Source of the DNA: CBDEGR01 sp965237895
GTDB lineage: Bacteria; Acidobacteriota; Terriglobia; UBA7540; JAPUME01
DNA: 64,000 nucleotides
Assembly (NCBI GenBank): GCA_965237895.1
Contig: CBDEGR010000002.1
Coordinates: 372,001-436,000 of the forward strand
Direction: 5' to 3'
Shown piece after piece: positions 1 through 9,077 of the stretch. Both the position numbers and the translations under genes were made by a program. The notes beneath the pieces are model-generated. The model had not been told where the DNA came from and made no database searches. It saw only the letters and a program-made list of their open reading frames with translations. The number at the start of each line of letters is the position of its first letter. Position 1 is the first letter of the stretch.

Positions 1-1
1 C

Positions 2-1378
2 ATCTCTTTTATTCCCGTCTTCTCAAAGTACCTGGCCGAAAAGCGCGAAGAGGAAGGCTGGAGGGTCTTCTCGACCATCTTCACCATTTTGGGGCTTTTG
101 TTGATCGCCTTCGTCCTCGCCGCCGAACTGCTGGCCCCTCAACTGGTGGAGATCATCTCGCCCGGCTTTCCTGCCGAACAGAAAGACCACGTCGTCTTCC
201 TGACGCGCCTGATGCTACCCGCCCAAATCTGCTTCTATCTCGGCGGACTGCTGACCGCCGTCCAGTACGCGCACGGGCGGTTCCTGGTGCCAGCCCTGGC
301 GCCGCTCATCTACAACCTGGGGATTATCCTGGGCGGCTGGTTCCTTGCGCCTCGGCTGGGGGCGGCGGGTTTTTCGGTGGGAGTCCTGGCGGGAGCCTTC
401 GTCGGCAATTTTCTGCTTCAGTGGTGGGGCGCGCGGCAAACCGGGCTCCGCTACCGTCCCCGCTTCGATTGGCGTCACGAAGGATTCCACCGCTTTCTGA
501 AGCTGTCGCTCCCCATCATGTTGGGATTCTCCCTGGTCTACGTCGATGAATGGCTGCAACGTGTGTTCGGCTCCTATCTTGAATCGGCTTCCATCACCTG
601 GCTCAGCTACGGAAAGGCGTTGCGGAATATCCCGGTTGGGTTGATCGGCCAAGCCGCCGGGGTCGCCTCCTTTCCTTTCCTGGCGCGTCTCTACGCGGAG
701 GGGAAGCAGGAGGAGATGAACCGCCTCCTGACCGGGGCGCTACGGGCCGTCCTTTTCTTCATGCTCCCGGCCTCCGCCCTGATGATGGTCGCCGGCAAAT
801 CGATCGTCTTCCTCGTATTCTCCAGCACCCGCCTCTCCCCGGCCGACATCGCAGCCACGGCCTCGGTGCTGGAGTTGTTCGCCTTAGGCGCCACGGCCTG
901 GGCCGCCCACTCCATCCTGGCGCGGGGATTCTACGCGCGGGGCAATACCTGGCTGCCGACCCTCCTCGGCAGCGGCGTGGCGCTGCTGAGCGTTCCTCTC
1001 TACGGTTGGCTCGCCGCGCAACTCCGCCACCTGGGATTGGCTCTGGCGAGCTCGCTCGCCATGTCCGTCTACGTGGCGCTCCTGTTCGCCCTGCTCAGCT
1101 ATAAGACGAAAAATCTCCACACGCGGGCAACGCTCGTCTTCTTCTTGAAAGTAATGACCCTCTCGGTAATCCTGGGACTCGTCGGGAAGGTGCTCCTCAA
1201 CTTCGTGGAGGCCCGCATCCCGTGGAATACCTATGCGGGAAGCCTGGCGGCAATCGGGGTGGTGGGAGTTGCCGGACTGTTGCTGCTCCCGCTGCTGGCA
1301 AAACTCTTCCGCATTGAAGAGGCGAAACTCTACCTGCGAAAAGTCACTTCCCTCTTTTCACAACCGGATTCCGACTAG
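2..1378 (+). CDS. murJ: Lipid II flippase MurJ (MviN family), 5' end outside window
   Basis: Flips undecaprenyl-linked peptidoglycan precursor (lipid II) across the inner membrane. The frame is open from base 2, upstream of the first internal ATG, and begins with SFIPVFSKYL, the conserved segment near the N-terminus of MurJ, so only a short 5' part is missing. About 458 residues are visible, made of repeated hydrophobic segments, with MurJ-like stretches such as YGKALRNIPVGLIGQA and a basic cytoplasmic tail. It ends in TAG and is convergent with the hydroxylase gene downstream. The other MOP-superfamily option (polysaccharide exporter) is less likely given the MurJ-specific motifs. Confidence 0.9.
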   Translation: MSFIPVFSKYLAEKREEEGWRVFSTIFTILGLLLIAFVLAAELLAPQLVEIISPGFPAEQKDHVVFLTRLMLPAQICFYLGGLLTAVQYAHGRFLVPALAPLIYNLGIILGGWFLAPRLGAAGFSVGVLAGAFVGNFLLQWWGARQTGLRYRPRFDWRHEGFHRFLKLSLPIMLGFSLVYVDEWLQRVFGSYLESASITWLSYGKALRNIPVGLIGQAAGVASFPFLARLYAEGKQEEMNRLLTGALRAVLFFMLPASALMMVAGKSIVFLVFSSTRLSPADIAATASVLELFALGATAWAAHSILARGFYARGNTWLPTLLGSGVALLSVPLYGWLAAQLRHLGLALASSLAMSVYVALLFALLSYKTKNLHTRATLVFFLKVMTLSVILGLVGKVLLNFVEARIPWNTYAGSLAAIGVVGVAGLLLLPLLAKLFRIEEAKLYLRKVTSLFSQPDSD

Positions 1379-1400
1379 GCGGGATTCTTTCCGAAACGCT

Positions 1401-2246
1401 TCATTCACCGCCCACTTTCGCTGAAGGGTTTGAATGTCCGACGAGGAACGGCGTCCGCAGCAGACCCCAGACGGATTGTTTGGATTCCGAGTCAAAACCG
1501 GGCAAGCCGAACTCCAGCGTCCGCGGGTCGGGGTGGAGGCGGAAGGTTTTCCCCATGCGGTCCCATAAAGAGAAAATGCTTGAGTAGTTCGAATTTAATT
1601 CCTTCCCCACTCGTGAGTGATGAACCCGGTGCATGTTGGGCGTTACGATCACCACCCGCAGCAGCCGGTCCAGGGCGGGCGGCAGCTGAAGGTTGCTGTG
1701 GTGTATCTGGATGATGGGAAGCTGAATCAGGTCGTAGAGAACCAGGTGGGCGAAGGAGAACCCGAAGATCGGAATCAGCGCTACTCTGAGGACGGCGGAG
1801 GCGGCGATCTCGCCGAAGTGGAACCGTATGGATGTGGTGACGTCCAATGCCGGGTCGCTGTGGTGCACGCGGTGGAAGCGCCAGAGCACGGGAATGCGAT
1901 GCACGGCCCGGTGCCAGAGGTACATCCAGGCATCGAGGAGAAGCAGGGCGGCGAGGAACATCATCCACCATGACCCTGCGGGCACCGCAAGCCGGTTCAG
2001 CAATCCCAGCCCCTGCGTATGAGCCCATTCGGCCACCCAGAACGTCAGGCCGGAGAAGACCAAGGCCAGCATCGCGGCATTGAGAAACGTCAGCGTGAGG
2101 TTGCGGCCAGCGTGGCGAATTCTTTCTGCCCGGCCCTCGACAAAGGGAAGCCCTGTCTCCAAAATCCAGAGCGCAAGAAACCCCACCACGCCGGTGGTGG
2201 CCGGGTTCCAGCCCCAGAAATCTTCAAAAAGGAGAGGCAAATCCAT
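1401..2246 (-). CDS. Sterol desaturase / fatty acid hydroxylase family membrane protein
   Basis: Probable di-iron membrane oxygenase of the FA_hydroxylase family. The histidine clusters are visible in order: LWHRAVH at about residues 109-115, FHRVHHS at about 122-128, and later IHHSNLQ and HRVHHS. Three or four hydrophobic segments in the first half would anchor it in the inner membrane. Length (281 aa) is typical. The substrate (sterol, carotenoid, lipid or ether lipid) cannot be told from sequence. It lies 17 bases downstream of mnmE on the same strand and may be read with it. Confidence 0.85.
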   Translation of the reverse strand: MDLPLLFEDFWGWNPATTGVVGFLALWILETGLPFVEGRAERIRHAGRNLTLTFLNAAMLALVFSGLTFWVAEWAHTQGLGLLNRLAVPAGSWWMMFLAALLLLDAWMYLWHRAVHRIPVLWRFHRVHHSDPALDVTTSIRFHFGEIAASAVLRVALIPIFGFSFAHLVLYDLIQLPIIQIHHSNLQLPPALDRLLRVVIVTPNMHRVHHSRVGKELNSNYSSIFSLWDRMGKTFRLHPDPRTLEFGLPGFDSESKQSVWGLLRTPFLVGHSNPSAKVGGE

Positions 2247-2263
2247 CGGAGACCTCAGTTCCT

Positions 2264-3676
2264 CTATTTTCCAATACAGAACCGGCTGAAGATCAGCCCC
2301 AGAATATCTTCCGTCGCGGTTTGGCCAGTGATCTCATCCAGCGAGTGAAGACCGTTATAGAGGTCGAGCAGGATCATCTCATGAGGAATCTCCTGCTCGG
2401 CTCCCTTCAGCGCTTTCCGTAAGGCTTCCACGGCCCGGCGAATCAATTGCTGGTGGCGAAGGTTGGTGATGTACCCGCTGCCCGACTCAAGCTCGCGCAC
2501 CGGCAGGGCCGTCGCCAGGATTCGCTCGCGAAGCTCGGGAACGTTCTCTCCCGTCAACGCCGAAGTTTGAACAATCGAAGCCCCGTTTCCCGTCGAGAAC
2601 GCCCGCACTTCAGAGTCTTCCATCTTTGCGGGCAGATCAGTTTTGTTCACCGCCACCAGCATCCGGCCCAGGGGAGCTACTTTTAGAATCAACTCGCGGT
2701 CCTCTTCGGTCAGCGCCTGCGAGCCGTCCAGCACCACCAGAGCCAGATCGGAATCCGCAATGGCCTGGAAGGATTTCCGAATCCCGATCGACTCAATCTC
2801 TTCCGCGCTGCTGCGGATGCCGGCGGTATCCACCAGGCGAAGCGGAATGCCGCTGATGTTGGCGCTCTCGGTCACCAAATCGCGCGTGGTTCCCGGCGTC
2901 GAGGTAACGATGGCGCGGTCTTGATCGAGCAGCCGATTGAACAGGCTCGACTTGCCCACGTTCGGGCGACCCACAATCGCCAGGCTCAGCCCTTCATGAA
3001 TCATCCTGCCGACCGTAAAGCCCTGGGACAACTCTTCGAGATCACGCGCGCAGGCTTCAATCCGCCCGCCCACCTCGTCCCAGGGCATGAGGGACACGTC
3101 GTCATCGGCGAAGTCGATGCCGGCCTCAAGCATGGCGATCAACTCGGTTAGTTTCTGTTTGTAGGGTTGAATCCGCTCGGAGACCGCGCCCTCCATCTGG
3201 CGGGCGGCGACGCGGGCCTGGAAGAGCGTCCGTGCGTCGATCAAATCGCGTACGGCTTCGGCCTGGGCAAGATCGATGCGTCCGTTCAGAAAGGCCCGCA
3301 TGGTGAATTCACCCGGCTCGGCCGCGCGCGCCCCCCTGGCAAGACAGCATTCCAGCAGCCGCGCCAGCACGACGGGCGACCCGTGGCAAGCCATCTCGAC
3401 GATGTCTTCAGCCGTGTAAGAGTGGGGTTTCCGAAAGTAAGTGCAGACGACTTGATCGAGGACGGCTCCGCCCTCGGAGGAACGGCCTTCGGATGCGTGG
3501 GCTTCGGGGTCAACAAATTCACCAACAACGGCGCGCTGAGGTACAAGCTCTCCCTCGCCCCAGCGAATCAGCTCGCCGGCAATCGCCAGCGCCCGCTCGC
3601 CCGAGAGGCGCACAATGCCGATCCCGCCCCGCCCGGCCGGAGTGGAGACGGCGGCAATGGTGTCTTCAAGAATCAT
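2264..3676 (-). CDS. mnmE: tRNA uridine-5-carboxymethylaminomethyl modification GTPase MnmE
   Basis: With MnmG it modifies U34 of tRNAs reading split boxes. The N-terminal formyl-THF-binding domain starts DTIAAVSTPAGRGGIGIVR. The G domain inserted in the helical part shows GRPNVGKSS (G1), DTAGI (G3) and NKTDL (G4). The protein ends with the invariant FCIGK, whose Cys is characteristic of the family, followed directly by TAG. Length (470 aa) is normal. In many bacteria mnmE follows jag directly; here about 1.6 kb of decayed genes separate them and mnmE seems to have its own promoter. Confidence 0.97.
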   Translation of the reverse strand: MILEDTIAAVSTPAGRGGIGIVRLSGERALAIAGELIRWGEGELVPQRAVVGEFVDPEAHASEGRSSEGGAVLDQVVCTYFRKPHSYTAEDIVEMACHGSPVVLARLLECCLARGARAAEPGEFTMRAFLNGRIDLAQAEAVRDLIDARTLFQARVAARQMEGAVSERIQPYKQKLTELIAMLEAGIDFADDDVSLMPWDEVGGRIEACARDLEELSQGFTVGRMIHEGLSLAIVGRPNVGKSSLFNRLLDQDRAIVTSTPGTTRDLVTESANISGIPLRLVDTAGIRSSAEEIESIGIRKSFQAIADSDLALVVLDGSQALTEEDRELILKVAPLGRMLVAVNKTDLPAKMEDSEVRAFSTGNGASIVQTSALTGENVPELRERILATALPVRELESGSGYITNLRHQQLIRRAVEALRKALKGAEQEIPHEMILLDLYNGLHSLDEITGQTATEDILGLIFSRFCIGK

Positions 3677-3719
3677 TCGACCTGAGTGGTAGCCCGCTAA
3701 AGTTCTTGCTTAGGAAGCA

Positions 3720-3749
3720 TTTTTAGTTTACATCAGTTTGCGATAACAA
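3720..3749 (-). promoter_or_regulatory. Possible sigma-70-type promoter for mnmE
   Basis: On the minus strand a TTGTTA (-35-like) and a TAAAAA (-10-like) lie 18 bases apart, about 45 bases upstream of the mnmE start. The match is partial and the region is AT-rich, so this is tentative. Confidence 0.3.
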
Positions 3750-3911
3750 ATACGGATGAGAAGCCAGTTTGGCCTGCATGTAAAAAGCATGCTTGAAACG
3801 ATCAAACACTAGGGTATAGTTAAACTTAGATATTTGCCAGGAGTCCAAGGAATTCTGAAGGTGCCGGGAGTAAAAAGCCTTGATTACGAAGATTGAGGTC
3901 TTAAATTACAG

Positions 3912-4605
3912 ATGTTTAAGGTACGTCTGCCAAGAAATTGGGAAATTCGATTTACTTGTTGGCGCGAACGCCAGTGGAAAGAGCACCTTACTTAGATGCG
4001 GTAGTATTCCTCGGGCATCTTCTCTCTGAGGACATTGAGTCCGCTCTAGACGGGCGCGGTCTTACATTAGGGGAATTGACATGGAAAGGTGTCGGCGAAA
4101 AATTCGAGATCGCCATTGAACTACAGGCTCCCGTAAAATTGGCTGGACCACGTCAAGATTGGGCTGGCTGATTTAGAAGAAATTGGAATTGTGGAAAGGC
4201 CAGAGGGTCGCTCACTCTATCTTCGGCTAACTTACGCTAATGGAAGTAAAAATACCTTCGTGACTCGTCTCGGATGGAACGCTTCGTTTCCTTGCTCTTA
4301 CATTGCTCGCGTACCTTCCATCTGCAGATTCAATCTATCTAATTGAAGAACCTGGAAACGGCATTCATCCCAGTGCGGTAGAATACGTATATCAATCACT
4401 CTCTTCAGCTCGAGAATCGCAAATCCTTCTCGCAAGTCACTCCCCTGTACTTCTAAGTCTCGTTAATCCTGAAGACCTACTATGCTTCGCACGGACCAAA
4501 GAGGGAGCCACCGATATCATAAGGGGAGACGAGCACCCTAACTTGGCGGATTGGCAGAAAGAAACTGATTTGGGCACCCTCTTTGCCGCCGGAGTCTTGA
4601 CTTGA
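3912..4605 (+). pseudogene. Decayed AAA (AAA_21/OLD-like) ATPase
   Basis: Remnant of a defence-type AAA ATPase. A Walker A motif (GANASGKST) is coded at 3961-3987. The following DAVVFLGHLLSEDIESAL, which should continue it, is in the next frame from about 3993, so there is a frameshift. After about 4140 the frame breaks again and part of the middle is missing. The C-terminal third is intact from about 4273: GTLRFLALTLLAYLP, then the Walker B segment IYLIEEPGNGIHP and the ASHSPVLLSL switch region. Intact relatives are usually near 400 aa; less than this remains. Base composition is clearly AT-richer than the flanking genes, suggesting acquired DNA. Its last bases overlap the next remnant. Confidence 0.7.
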
Positions 4606-5228
4606 ATCCCTCCTTCAGAGACACCCTTGGAGATTTGATAATCCTAGTTCCCGACGGAGATATTGAGGTGGCGCTTCAATCATTACTCGCTCACCATCAA
4701 CGGCTGCGAATTCAACCCATCCGTTCTAAGATCTATCAGTACCCTCAACGCAATGCCGGGGTTAGGACCAAAGCCTATGAATTAATGCGGTTGTTTTGTA
4801 GGCAGTTCAGGTTTGGGTTGGTCGTCTTGGATTGGGAAGGCTCTGGAGCAAACGAAACTCCCAGGCAACTGGAAGAGCAGATGGACCAATAACTCGAGGC
4901 CAACGGGTGGAACCGTGGTCGAGCAAAGACTATTGTAATTCATCCAGAACTTGAAGTTTGGGTGTGGAGTCGTTCAACGGTTGTTTCAAGAGCACTGGGA
5001 TGGGGAGGCGATGATCTCTTTGAGTGGATGGCTGTTGAAGGAATTTGGAATAAAGATGAAATAAAACCTAATGGCCCGAAAACAGCGTTTAATCGAACAT
5101 TGCGAAAAATAGGCAGAAACTGCTCTTCCTCAATTTTTGCAGAGCTTGCAAGAGTTGTGGATTTCTCCGATTGTCAGGATCGTACGTTCCTTCGCCTTAG
5201 AAATATCCTACAGGAATGGTTCGGGTAG
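4602..5228 (+). pseudogene. Decayed partner protein resembling MAD4 (AAA-linked)
   Basis: Starts (TTG) inside the stop of the ATPase remnant, as in a co-translated pair. The frame is open to a TAA at 4890-4892 and then continues in the same frame with related-looking sequence (AKTIVIHPELEVWVWS, then ALGWGGDDL) to TAG at 5228, so one nonsense mutation splits a protein of about 208 aa. Features such as IILVPDGDIE and FGLVVLDWEGSG suggest an acidic nucleotide- or metal-binding fold. From memory it resembles the MAD4 protein of the methylation-associated defence system, whose neighbour MAD3 is an AAA ATPase. That identification is inference; no other MAD genes are nearby. Confidence 0.5.
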
Positions 5229-5279
5229 GATTCATCTTGAACCATTTCTATTCAACGTCTTTCGTATTCCAGAATATGT

Positions 5280-5801
5280 TCATGCCGGGTAGATGACCAC
5301 TTTGCGTTCGTGGCGCATGCCCTCGCCGGCGGTGCGGACGGAGGCGTCGTCTCTGAGCGCCATGTGGAGAATGCGCCGTTCGCGCGCGATCATGGGGTTA
5401 AATACGAACGGGTCGCCGGTGGCGCGGACCCGCTCGGCGGCGGCCTCGGCCGAGAGCTTCAGCTCCTGCACGCGCAGGAAACGCCAATCCTTGCAGTCGA
5501 AGCCGATCTTCTCGGTGAGCTCGGCGGGCAACCGCGCCACTTTCAACGCCAAGTATTCGAGCGCCGCCAGCAATTCCCCGTGATTTTCGAGCAACAGATC
5601 TTCATCCGGTCCCACAAAATGGATCACCCAGTCGGGCGTTTCAAGGTCCTGCTCGTCGCGATTTCCGGGTTTGACTTCGAGGCCGAGCGTCAGACGGGAA
5701 AGCGGCAGGACGCCGCGCAGAAATTTCTCCGCGCGCTCGACGTAATCCTTGACCTGGGCCCGAGGGGATGCCGTATTGGTTTCCGCAGAACTTGTCATCA
5801 T
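5280..5801 (-). CDS. jag: Jag / KhpB-type R3H domain RNA-binding protein
   Basis: RNA-binding regulator associated with cell elongation and often coded next to yidC. The 173-aa protein has a KH-like middle region and a C-terminal R3H domain with FVFNPMIARERRILHMAL followed by RHERKVVIYP. The N-terminal Jag domain seems to be missing or very short, as in several non-Firmicute homologues. It starts 3 bases after the yidC stop and is the last intact gene of the rpmH operon. The start could be either of two adjacent Met codons. Confidence 0.88.
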   Translation of the reverse strand: MMTSSAETNTASPRAQVKDYVERAEKFLRGVLPLSRLTLGLEVKPGNRDEQDLETPDWVIHFVGPDEDLLLENHGELLAALEYLALKVARLPAELTEKIGFDCKDWRFLRVQELKLSAEAAAERVRATGDPFVFNPMIARERRILHMALRDDASVRTAGEGMRHERKVVIYPA

Positions 5802-5804
5802 TTT

Positions 5805-7517
5805 TTACCGTTTCGTTGTGATCTGTTTTTTCGCTCCCGGCGCAGGCTGTCCCGCCGGCAGGTAGCGGTTCAAAGCCATCTGTTGCGCGATTCCCACCAA
5901 GCTCCCCACCAACCAATAGAGAACCAATCCGCTCGGAAGCCGAAAGAAGAAGAATCCCATAAAGAGCGGCATCAGCATCATCATACGCTGCTGCGCCGGG
6001 TCTGCCGTGGGCATGGGCGTCATCTTCTGCATGAGGAACATGGACGCGGCCATGGCGACGGGTAAAACATACAAGGGATCGTACTCGGAGAGATCCTGAA
6101 TCCAGCCGACGAACGGCGCTTTGCGAAGTTCGATGGCGGCATAGAGCACCTTATAGAACGCGAAAAAGAAGGGCATCTGAAACAACATGGGGAGGCAGCC
6201 GCCGAGCGGATTCACCCCGTGCTCCTTGTAGAGGGCCATCATCTCCTGCTGCATCCGCTGCTTTTTTGGGTCGTTGAACTTGTAATGTTTATAACGGTCT
6301 TGCAGCGCCTTGACGCGCGGGGCAATCTGCTGCATGGCGCGAGACGAACGGAGACTCTTGTACTTTAACGGAAACAGGAGCATGTTGATGACAATCGTGA
6401 TCAACACGACCGCCCATCCCCAATTGGAAACGACCTCATCGTGGGTATAACGGAGTGCATCAAACAGCGGCCAGGCGAGAAAGCCGAACCAGCCGAAATC
6501 CACAACTTTTTCGAGAGAAGGCGTAACCGACCGAAGAATGGAGGTATCCTTCGGGCCGACATAGAGCCGCAAGGGGCCAGTGTCGACTTCCTGCCGCCCC
6601 AGAGCGAATTCAAGGGCCTGGGGTTTATCGTCCTCGTCCGTTTCCTTGCCGTCCGCGCCCCAGTCTTCCGGCGTCCAGGAAGAGCTGAGAAAGTGCACCG
6701 AACCGCGTCCGGGCGCAGGAAGAAAAACGGCGGCAAAGTAGCGGTCCGTAATGCCGGCCAGCTCCATCTGCACGGTGATCCGCTGCTCCTCATCGAAGGA
6801 ATCTTCAAACGATGGATCCTCACTTGAGCCGTAAACGATCTGAGAGAATTGCTCGATCGCGCTCTCCTCCACCGTGTGATCGCCGAAACCGCCCGGCCAG
6901 CGAATCTCATAGGGAAGAGAGTCGCGGTCATCGGAAACCGCCGTGTCCACCTCGACCAAATAGGAAGAATCGAAGGAGAAAGTTTTCCGGACTCGGACCA
7001 CGCCGTCGCTGAACTCGAAGGTGAGCTTGGAGGGCACCTTGAAACGATCCCTCGCAGGCTCCACCACGTAGATTCCCTCGTTCACCCGCTGCGTAAGTCC
7101 TTCGCGCTCCAAGCGAAGGCTCAGCGGAAACCCGACCTCTTTCCCCGCCGCGGCATTGACCAACTCCAGCGGCTCCCCTTCCGCCTGAGTATACTTCTTG
7201 AGAACCCAGCTCTTGACCACGGCGCCTTGGGTGGAAAAGACAATACGATAGAGGCCGTTTTCGACGACCACATCCTTCGCTTCCGTTCCCTGCCGGACGG
7301 GCATCCGCAGCCAGGCGGGCCCGGTTGGTGTTGCAGCCGAGCGTGAGGGTACCGAAGCGGCCGTACTTTCACCAGGGGCGGCCGCAGGAGCCGATTCTGC
7401 TGGCTGTTCAGGCGGCAGAGGCGGTAGGAAAAAGGTCCGCCAGAGGAGAAACACGGCCATCGTCAGAAAGAGGGCCAGCATGGTCCGTTTCTCTTGCGAC
7501 ATTTTCTCCGGCAACAT
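5805..7517 (-). CDS. yidC: Membrane protein insertase YidC
   Basis: Inserts and folds inner-membrane proteins with or without SecYEG. The 570-aa protein has an N-terminal transmembrane anchor (residues about 10-27), a large periplasmic domain typical of Gram-negative YidC, then the conserved membrane region with NWGWAVVLITIVINMLLFPL, the coiled cytoplasmic loop (RYKHYKFNDPKKQRMQQEMM), GVNPLGGCLPMLFQMP and PSGLVLYW. It ends with a basic tail. It lies directly after yidD. Confidence 0.97.
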   Translation of the reverse strand: MLPEKMSQEKRTMLALFLTMAVFLLWRTFFLPPLPPEQPAESAPAAAPGESTAASVPSRSAATPTGPAWLRMPVRQGTEAKDVVVENGLYRIVFSTQGAVVKSWVLKKYTQAEGEPLELVNAAAGKEVGFPLSLRLEREGLTQRVNEGIYVVEPARDRFKVPSKLTFEFSDGVVRVRKTFSFDSSYLVEVDTAVSDDRDSLPYEIRWPGGFGDHTVEESAIEQFSQIVYGSSEDPSFEDSFDEEQRITVQMELAGITDRYFAAVFLPAPGRGSVHFLSSSWTPEDWGADGKETDEDDKPQALEFALGRQEVDTGPLRLYVGPKDTSILRSVTPSLEKVVDFGWFGFLAWPLFDALRYTHDEVVSNWGWAVVLITIVINMLLFPLKYKSLRSSRAMQQIAPRVKALQDRYKHYKFNDPKKQRMQQEMMALYKEHGVNPLGGCLPMLFQMPFFFAFYKVLYAAIELRKAPFVGWIQDLSEYDPLYVLPVAMAASMFLMQKMTPMPTADPAQQRMMMLMPLFMGFFFFRLPSGLVLYWLVGSLVGIAQQMALNRYLPAGQPAPGAKKQITTKR

Positions 7518-7808
7518 CTAGCGCGTACCTCGGATGGGGATCATTCCGCCCGTTCGCCCAATTCGCTTCAGCCCCGACTCGGGAACCGGGTCGTAGCCGA
7601 AGCCTCCCAGCGGCCGGCAACGCAGCAACCGGCCGAGGGCCAGCGTCACGCCGCGGGCCGTGCCCCACTTCTCCACCGCTTCATAGGCGTACTGGGAGCA
7701 GGACGGGTGGAAACGGCAGCTCGAAGGCAGGGCGGGAGAAAGAGCCCCTTGGTAGAAACGAATCAGGCCGAGAGCCAGGAAGCGAATGGAAGTAACGATC
7801 AATTTCAT
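7518..7808 (-). CDS. yidD: Membrane protein insertion efficiency factor YidD
   Basis: Small peripheral protein that helps YidC-dependent insertion. The 96-aa sequence shows the family signature: LIRFYQGALSPALPSSCRF, then HPSCSQYAYEAVEKWG and RLLRCRPLGGFGYDPVP, including the conserved Cys residues. It sits between rnpA and yidC with almost no spacing, the standard order. It ends in a short Arg-rich tail. Confidence 0.96.
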   Translation of the reverse strand: MKLIVTSIRFLALGLIRFYQGALSPALPSSCRFHPSCSQYAYEAVEKWGTARGVTLALGRLLRCRPLGGFGYDPVPESGLKRIGRTGGMIPIRGTR

Positions 7809-7811
7809 GAT

Positions 7812-8222
7812 CTACCTGGGGGCGTCCATTTGGGGATGATCGGACTTTAACTTGGACCTCAGTCCGGCATCGGGCCGCGGAGCCCGTGACGGGAGCAGCC
7901 GCAGCAGGTCCCGTTCTAATCGCTCGTAGGACGCCTGGACGGCCCCGTGACGCGCGTTGATCACAATGTCCCAACCCGGCGGAACCTTCTCCTGATGCAA
8001 CCGGAGCACCTCGCGCAAGTGCCGCTTCAGCCGGTTCCTTACCACCGCCTTGCCCAATTTCCCGCTTACGGTAAGCCCGAACCGGGAAAGGTTCATCTCA
8101 TTAGGTTGATAAAAGAGGGAGAATAATTGCGATGATCCCCGGCGTCCCGGCTCATAGACTCGACGGAATTCCGGTGAGGAGAGCAGCCGGATTCGCTTGG
8201 GAAATCCGAATCTTCGCGCCAC
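7812..8222 (-). CDS. rnpA: Ribonuclease P protein component
   Basis: Protein subunit of RNase P, which matures tRNA 5' ends. The body contains FGLTVSGKLGKAVVRNRLKR and HLREVLRLH, the RNR signature helix. A longer open frame reaches 8327, but that part overlaps rpmH in another frame. The GTG at 8222 begins VARRFGFPKRIRLLSSPEF, four bases after the rpmH stop, and gives a normal 136-aa protein, so this start is preferred. Its stop is 3 bases before the yidD start. Confidence 0.93.
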   Translation of the reverse strand: MARRFGFPKRIRLLSSPEFRRVYEPGRRGSSQLFSLFYQPNEMNLSRFGLTVSGKLGKAVVRNRLKRHLREVLRLHQEKVPPGWDIVINARHGAVQASYERLERDLLRLLPSRAPRPDAGLRSKLKSDHPQMDAPR

Positions 8223-8226
8223 AGCT

Positions 8227-8361
8227 TTACGGAGTGAGCCGCTTCCGGCCCTTTCGACGCCGCGCCGCCAACACCCGGCGGCCCCCCGGGGTCCGCATGC
8301 GAACGCGGAACCCGTGCGTCTTGGCACGCCTGCGTCTATTCGGTTGAAAAGTCCTCTTCAC
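8227..8361 (-). CDS. rpmH: 50S ribosomal protein L34
   Basis: Only 44 codons. Starting at a GTG, the reading is [18 protein letters not shown] followed by [20 protein letters not shown] and RKRLTP, a nearly perfect L34. A Shine-Dalgarno AAGGAG lies 9 bases before the GTG. It heads the operon rpmH-rnpA-yidD-yidC-jag. The unusual GTG start is well supported by the position of the first conserved residues. Confidence 0.97.
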   Translation of the reverse strand: MKRTFQPNRRRRAKTHGFRVRMRTPGGRRVLAARRRKGRKRLTP

Positions 8362-8415
8362 GCCGCAATTCTCCTTGAATTATGAAACCTGGTCCGCGCC
8401 GGCTGGCCACTCTAA

Positions 8416-8445
8416 ACTGTAACCGAATCCCTACAATTTCGTCAA
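8416..8445 (-). promoter_or_regulatory. Probable promoter of the rpmH operon
   Basis: On the minus strand TTGACG and TACAGT are separated by 18 bases, ending 54 bases upstream of the rpmH GTG. The -35 matches 5 of 6 consensus positions and the -10 matches 4 of 6. Confidence 0.45.
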
Positions 8446-8537
8446 GGAGAGGGCTGGGTTGCAAATGTCTCGGATGGTAACACTTGTAGACGGGGAGGGG
8501 GGGGACCGAAGATCCGGTTAGCAACCAACGGGCATGC

Positions 8538-9077
8538 TCAGGGCGTTTTCCGTTCTACCGGCCCCAGGTAGCGGTCGAACTAATTGAGGGTTTCTTTGAT
8601 TAGCTCCATTCTTGGTATGGAATGGCCTGTTTCATAAATAACATGCCGCTTATCCTCCTCGGATGCGCCCAAAAGACGGAACAAGAGAAGTTGAGCGCTT
8701 TCAATCAGGAAAATGTAATCGTGCCGCCCATTGAGCATTAAAACGGGAACTTTTATTCGCGGCGCAAAATTGATCTGCTCAACCTCCGGACGCCTTTTTT
8801 GTCGCCAGAATCCCCCAACTCCCAAAACACAAACCTTGAGACGGTCCTCCAGTGCCGGGAGTACGGCACCTATTGCGCCTCCCCAACTGAATCCATAGTA
8901 GGCGAGTCTATCGACATCGATGTCGTCGCGGGTTTCTAAATAGTCAATGCTTCTTCCCAAATCTTTCGACCATTGAATCACATGGTCTCTGAAGGAGTTG
9001 CTCATATTGGGACGGGTTCTCGTGAATCCATCTCCGCGTTCAAAGGTGGACTTATATACAGGGTAGCGGAAGGCATA
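8538..9077 (-). pseudogene. Fragment of an alpha/beta hydrolase (kinase-associated esterase type)
   Basis: The frame opens without a start at 9077 with FRYPVYKSTFERGD and continues into WSKDLGRSIDYLETR, the nucleophile elbow YGFSWGG, the acid region MLNGRHDYIF and the His motif ETGHSIPR, so the catalytic triad is present. A TAG at 8580-8582 falls where homologues carry an aromatic residue; beyond it the same frame reads FDRYLGPVERK to a TGA at 8538, the expected C-terminus. In Acidobacteriota this domain often follows a Ser/Thr kinase and beta-propeller region. Here the whole N-terminal part is missing. An internal ATG at 9005 could still start a 141-aa product. Confidence 0.7.

Noticed and set aside
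8362..8580. Possible replication origin upstream of rpmH
   Set aside because: The gene order often adjoins oriC, but no DnaA boxes (TTATCCACA-like) or AT-rich unwinding repeat were seen and dnaA is absent.
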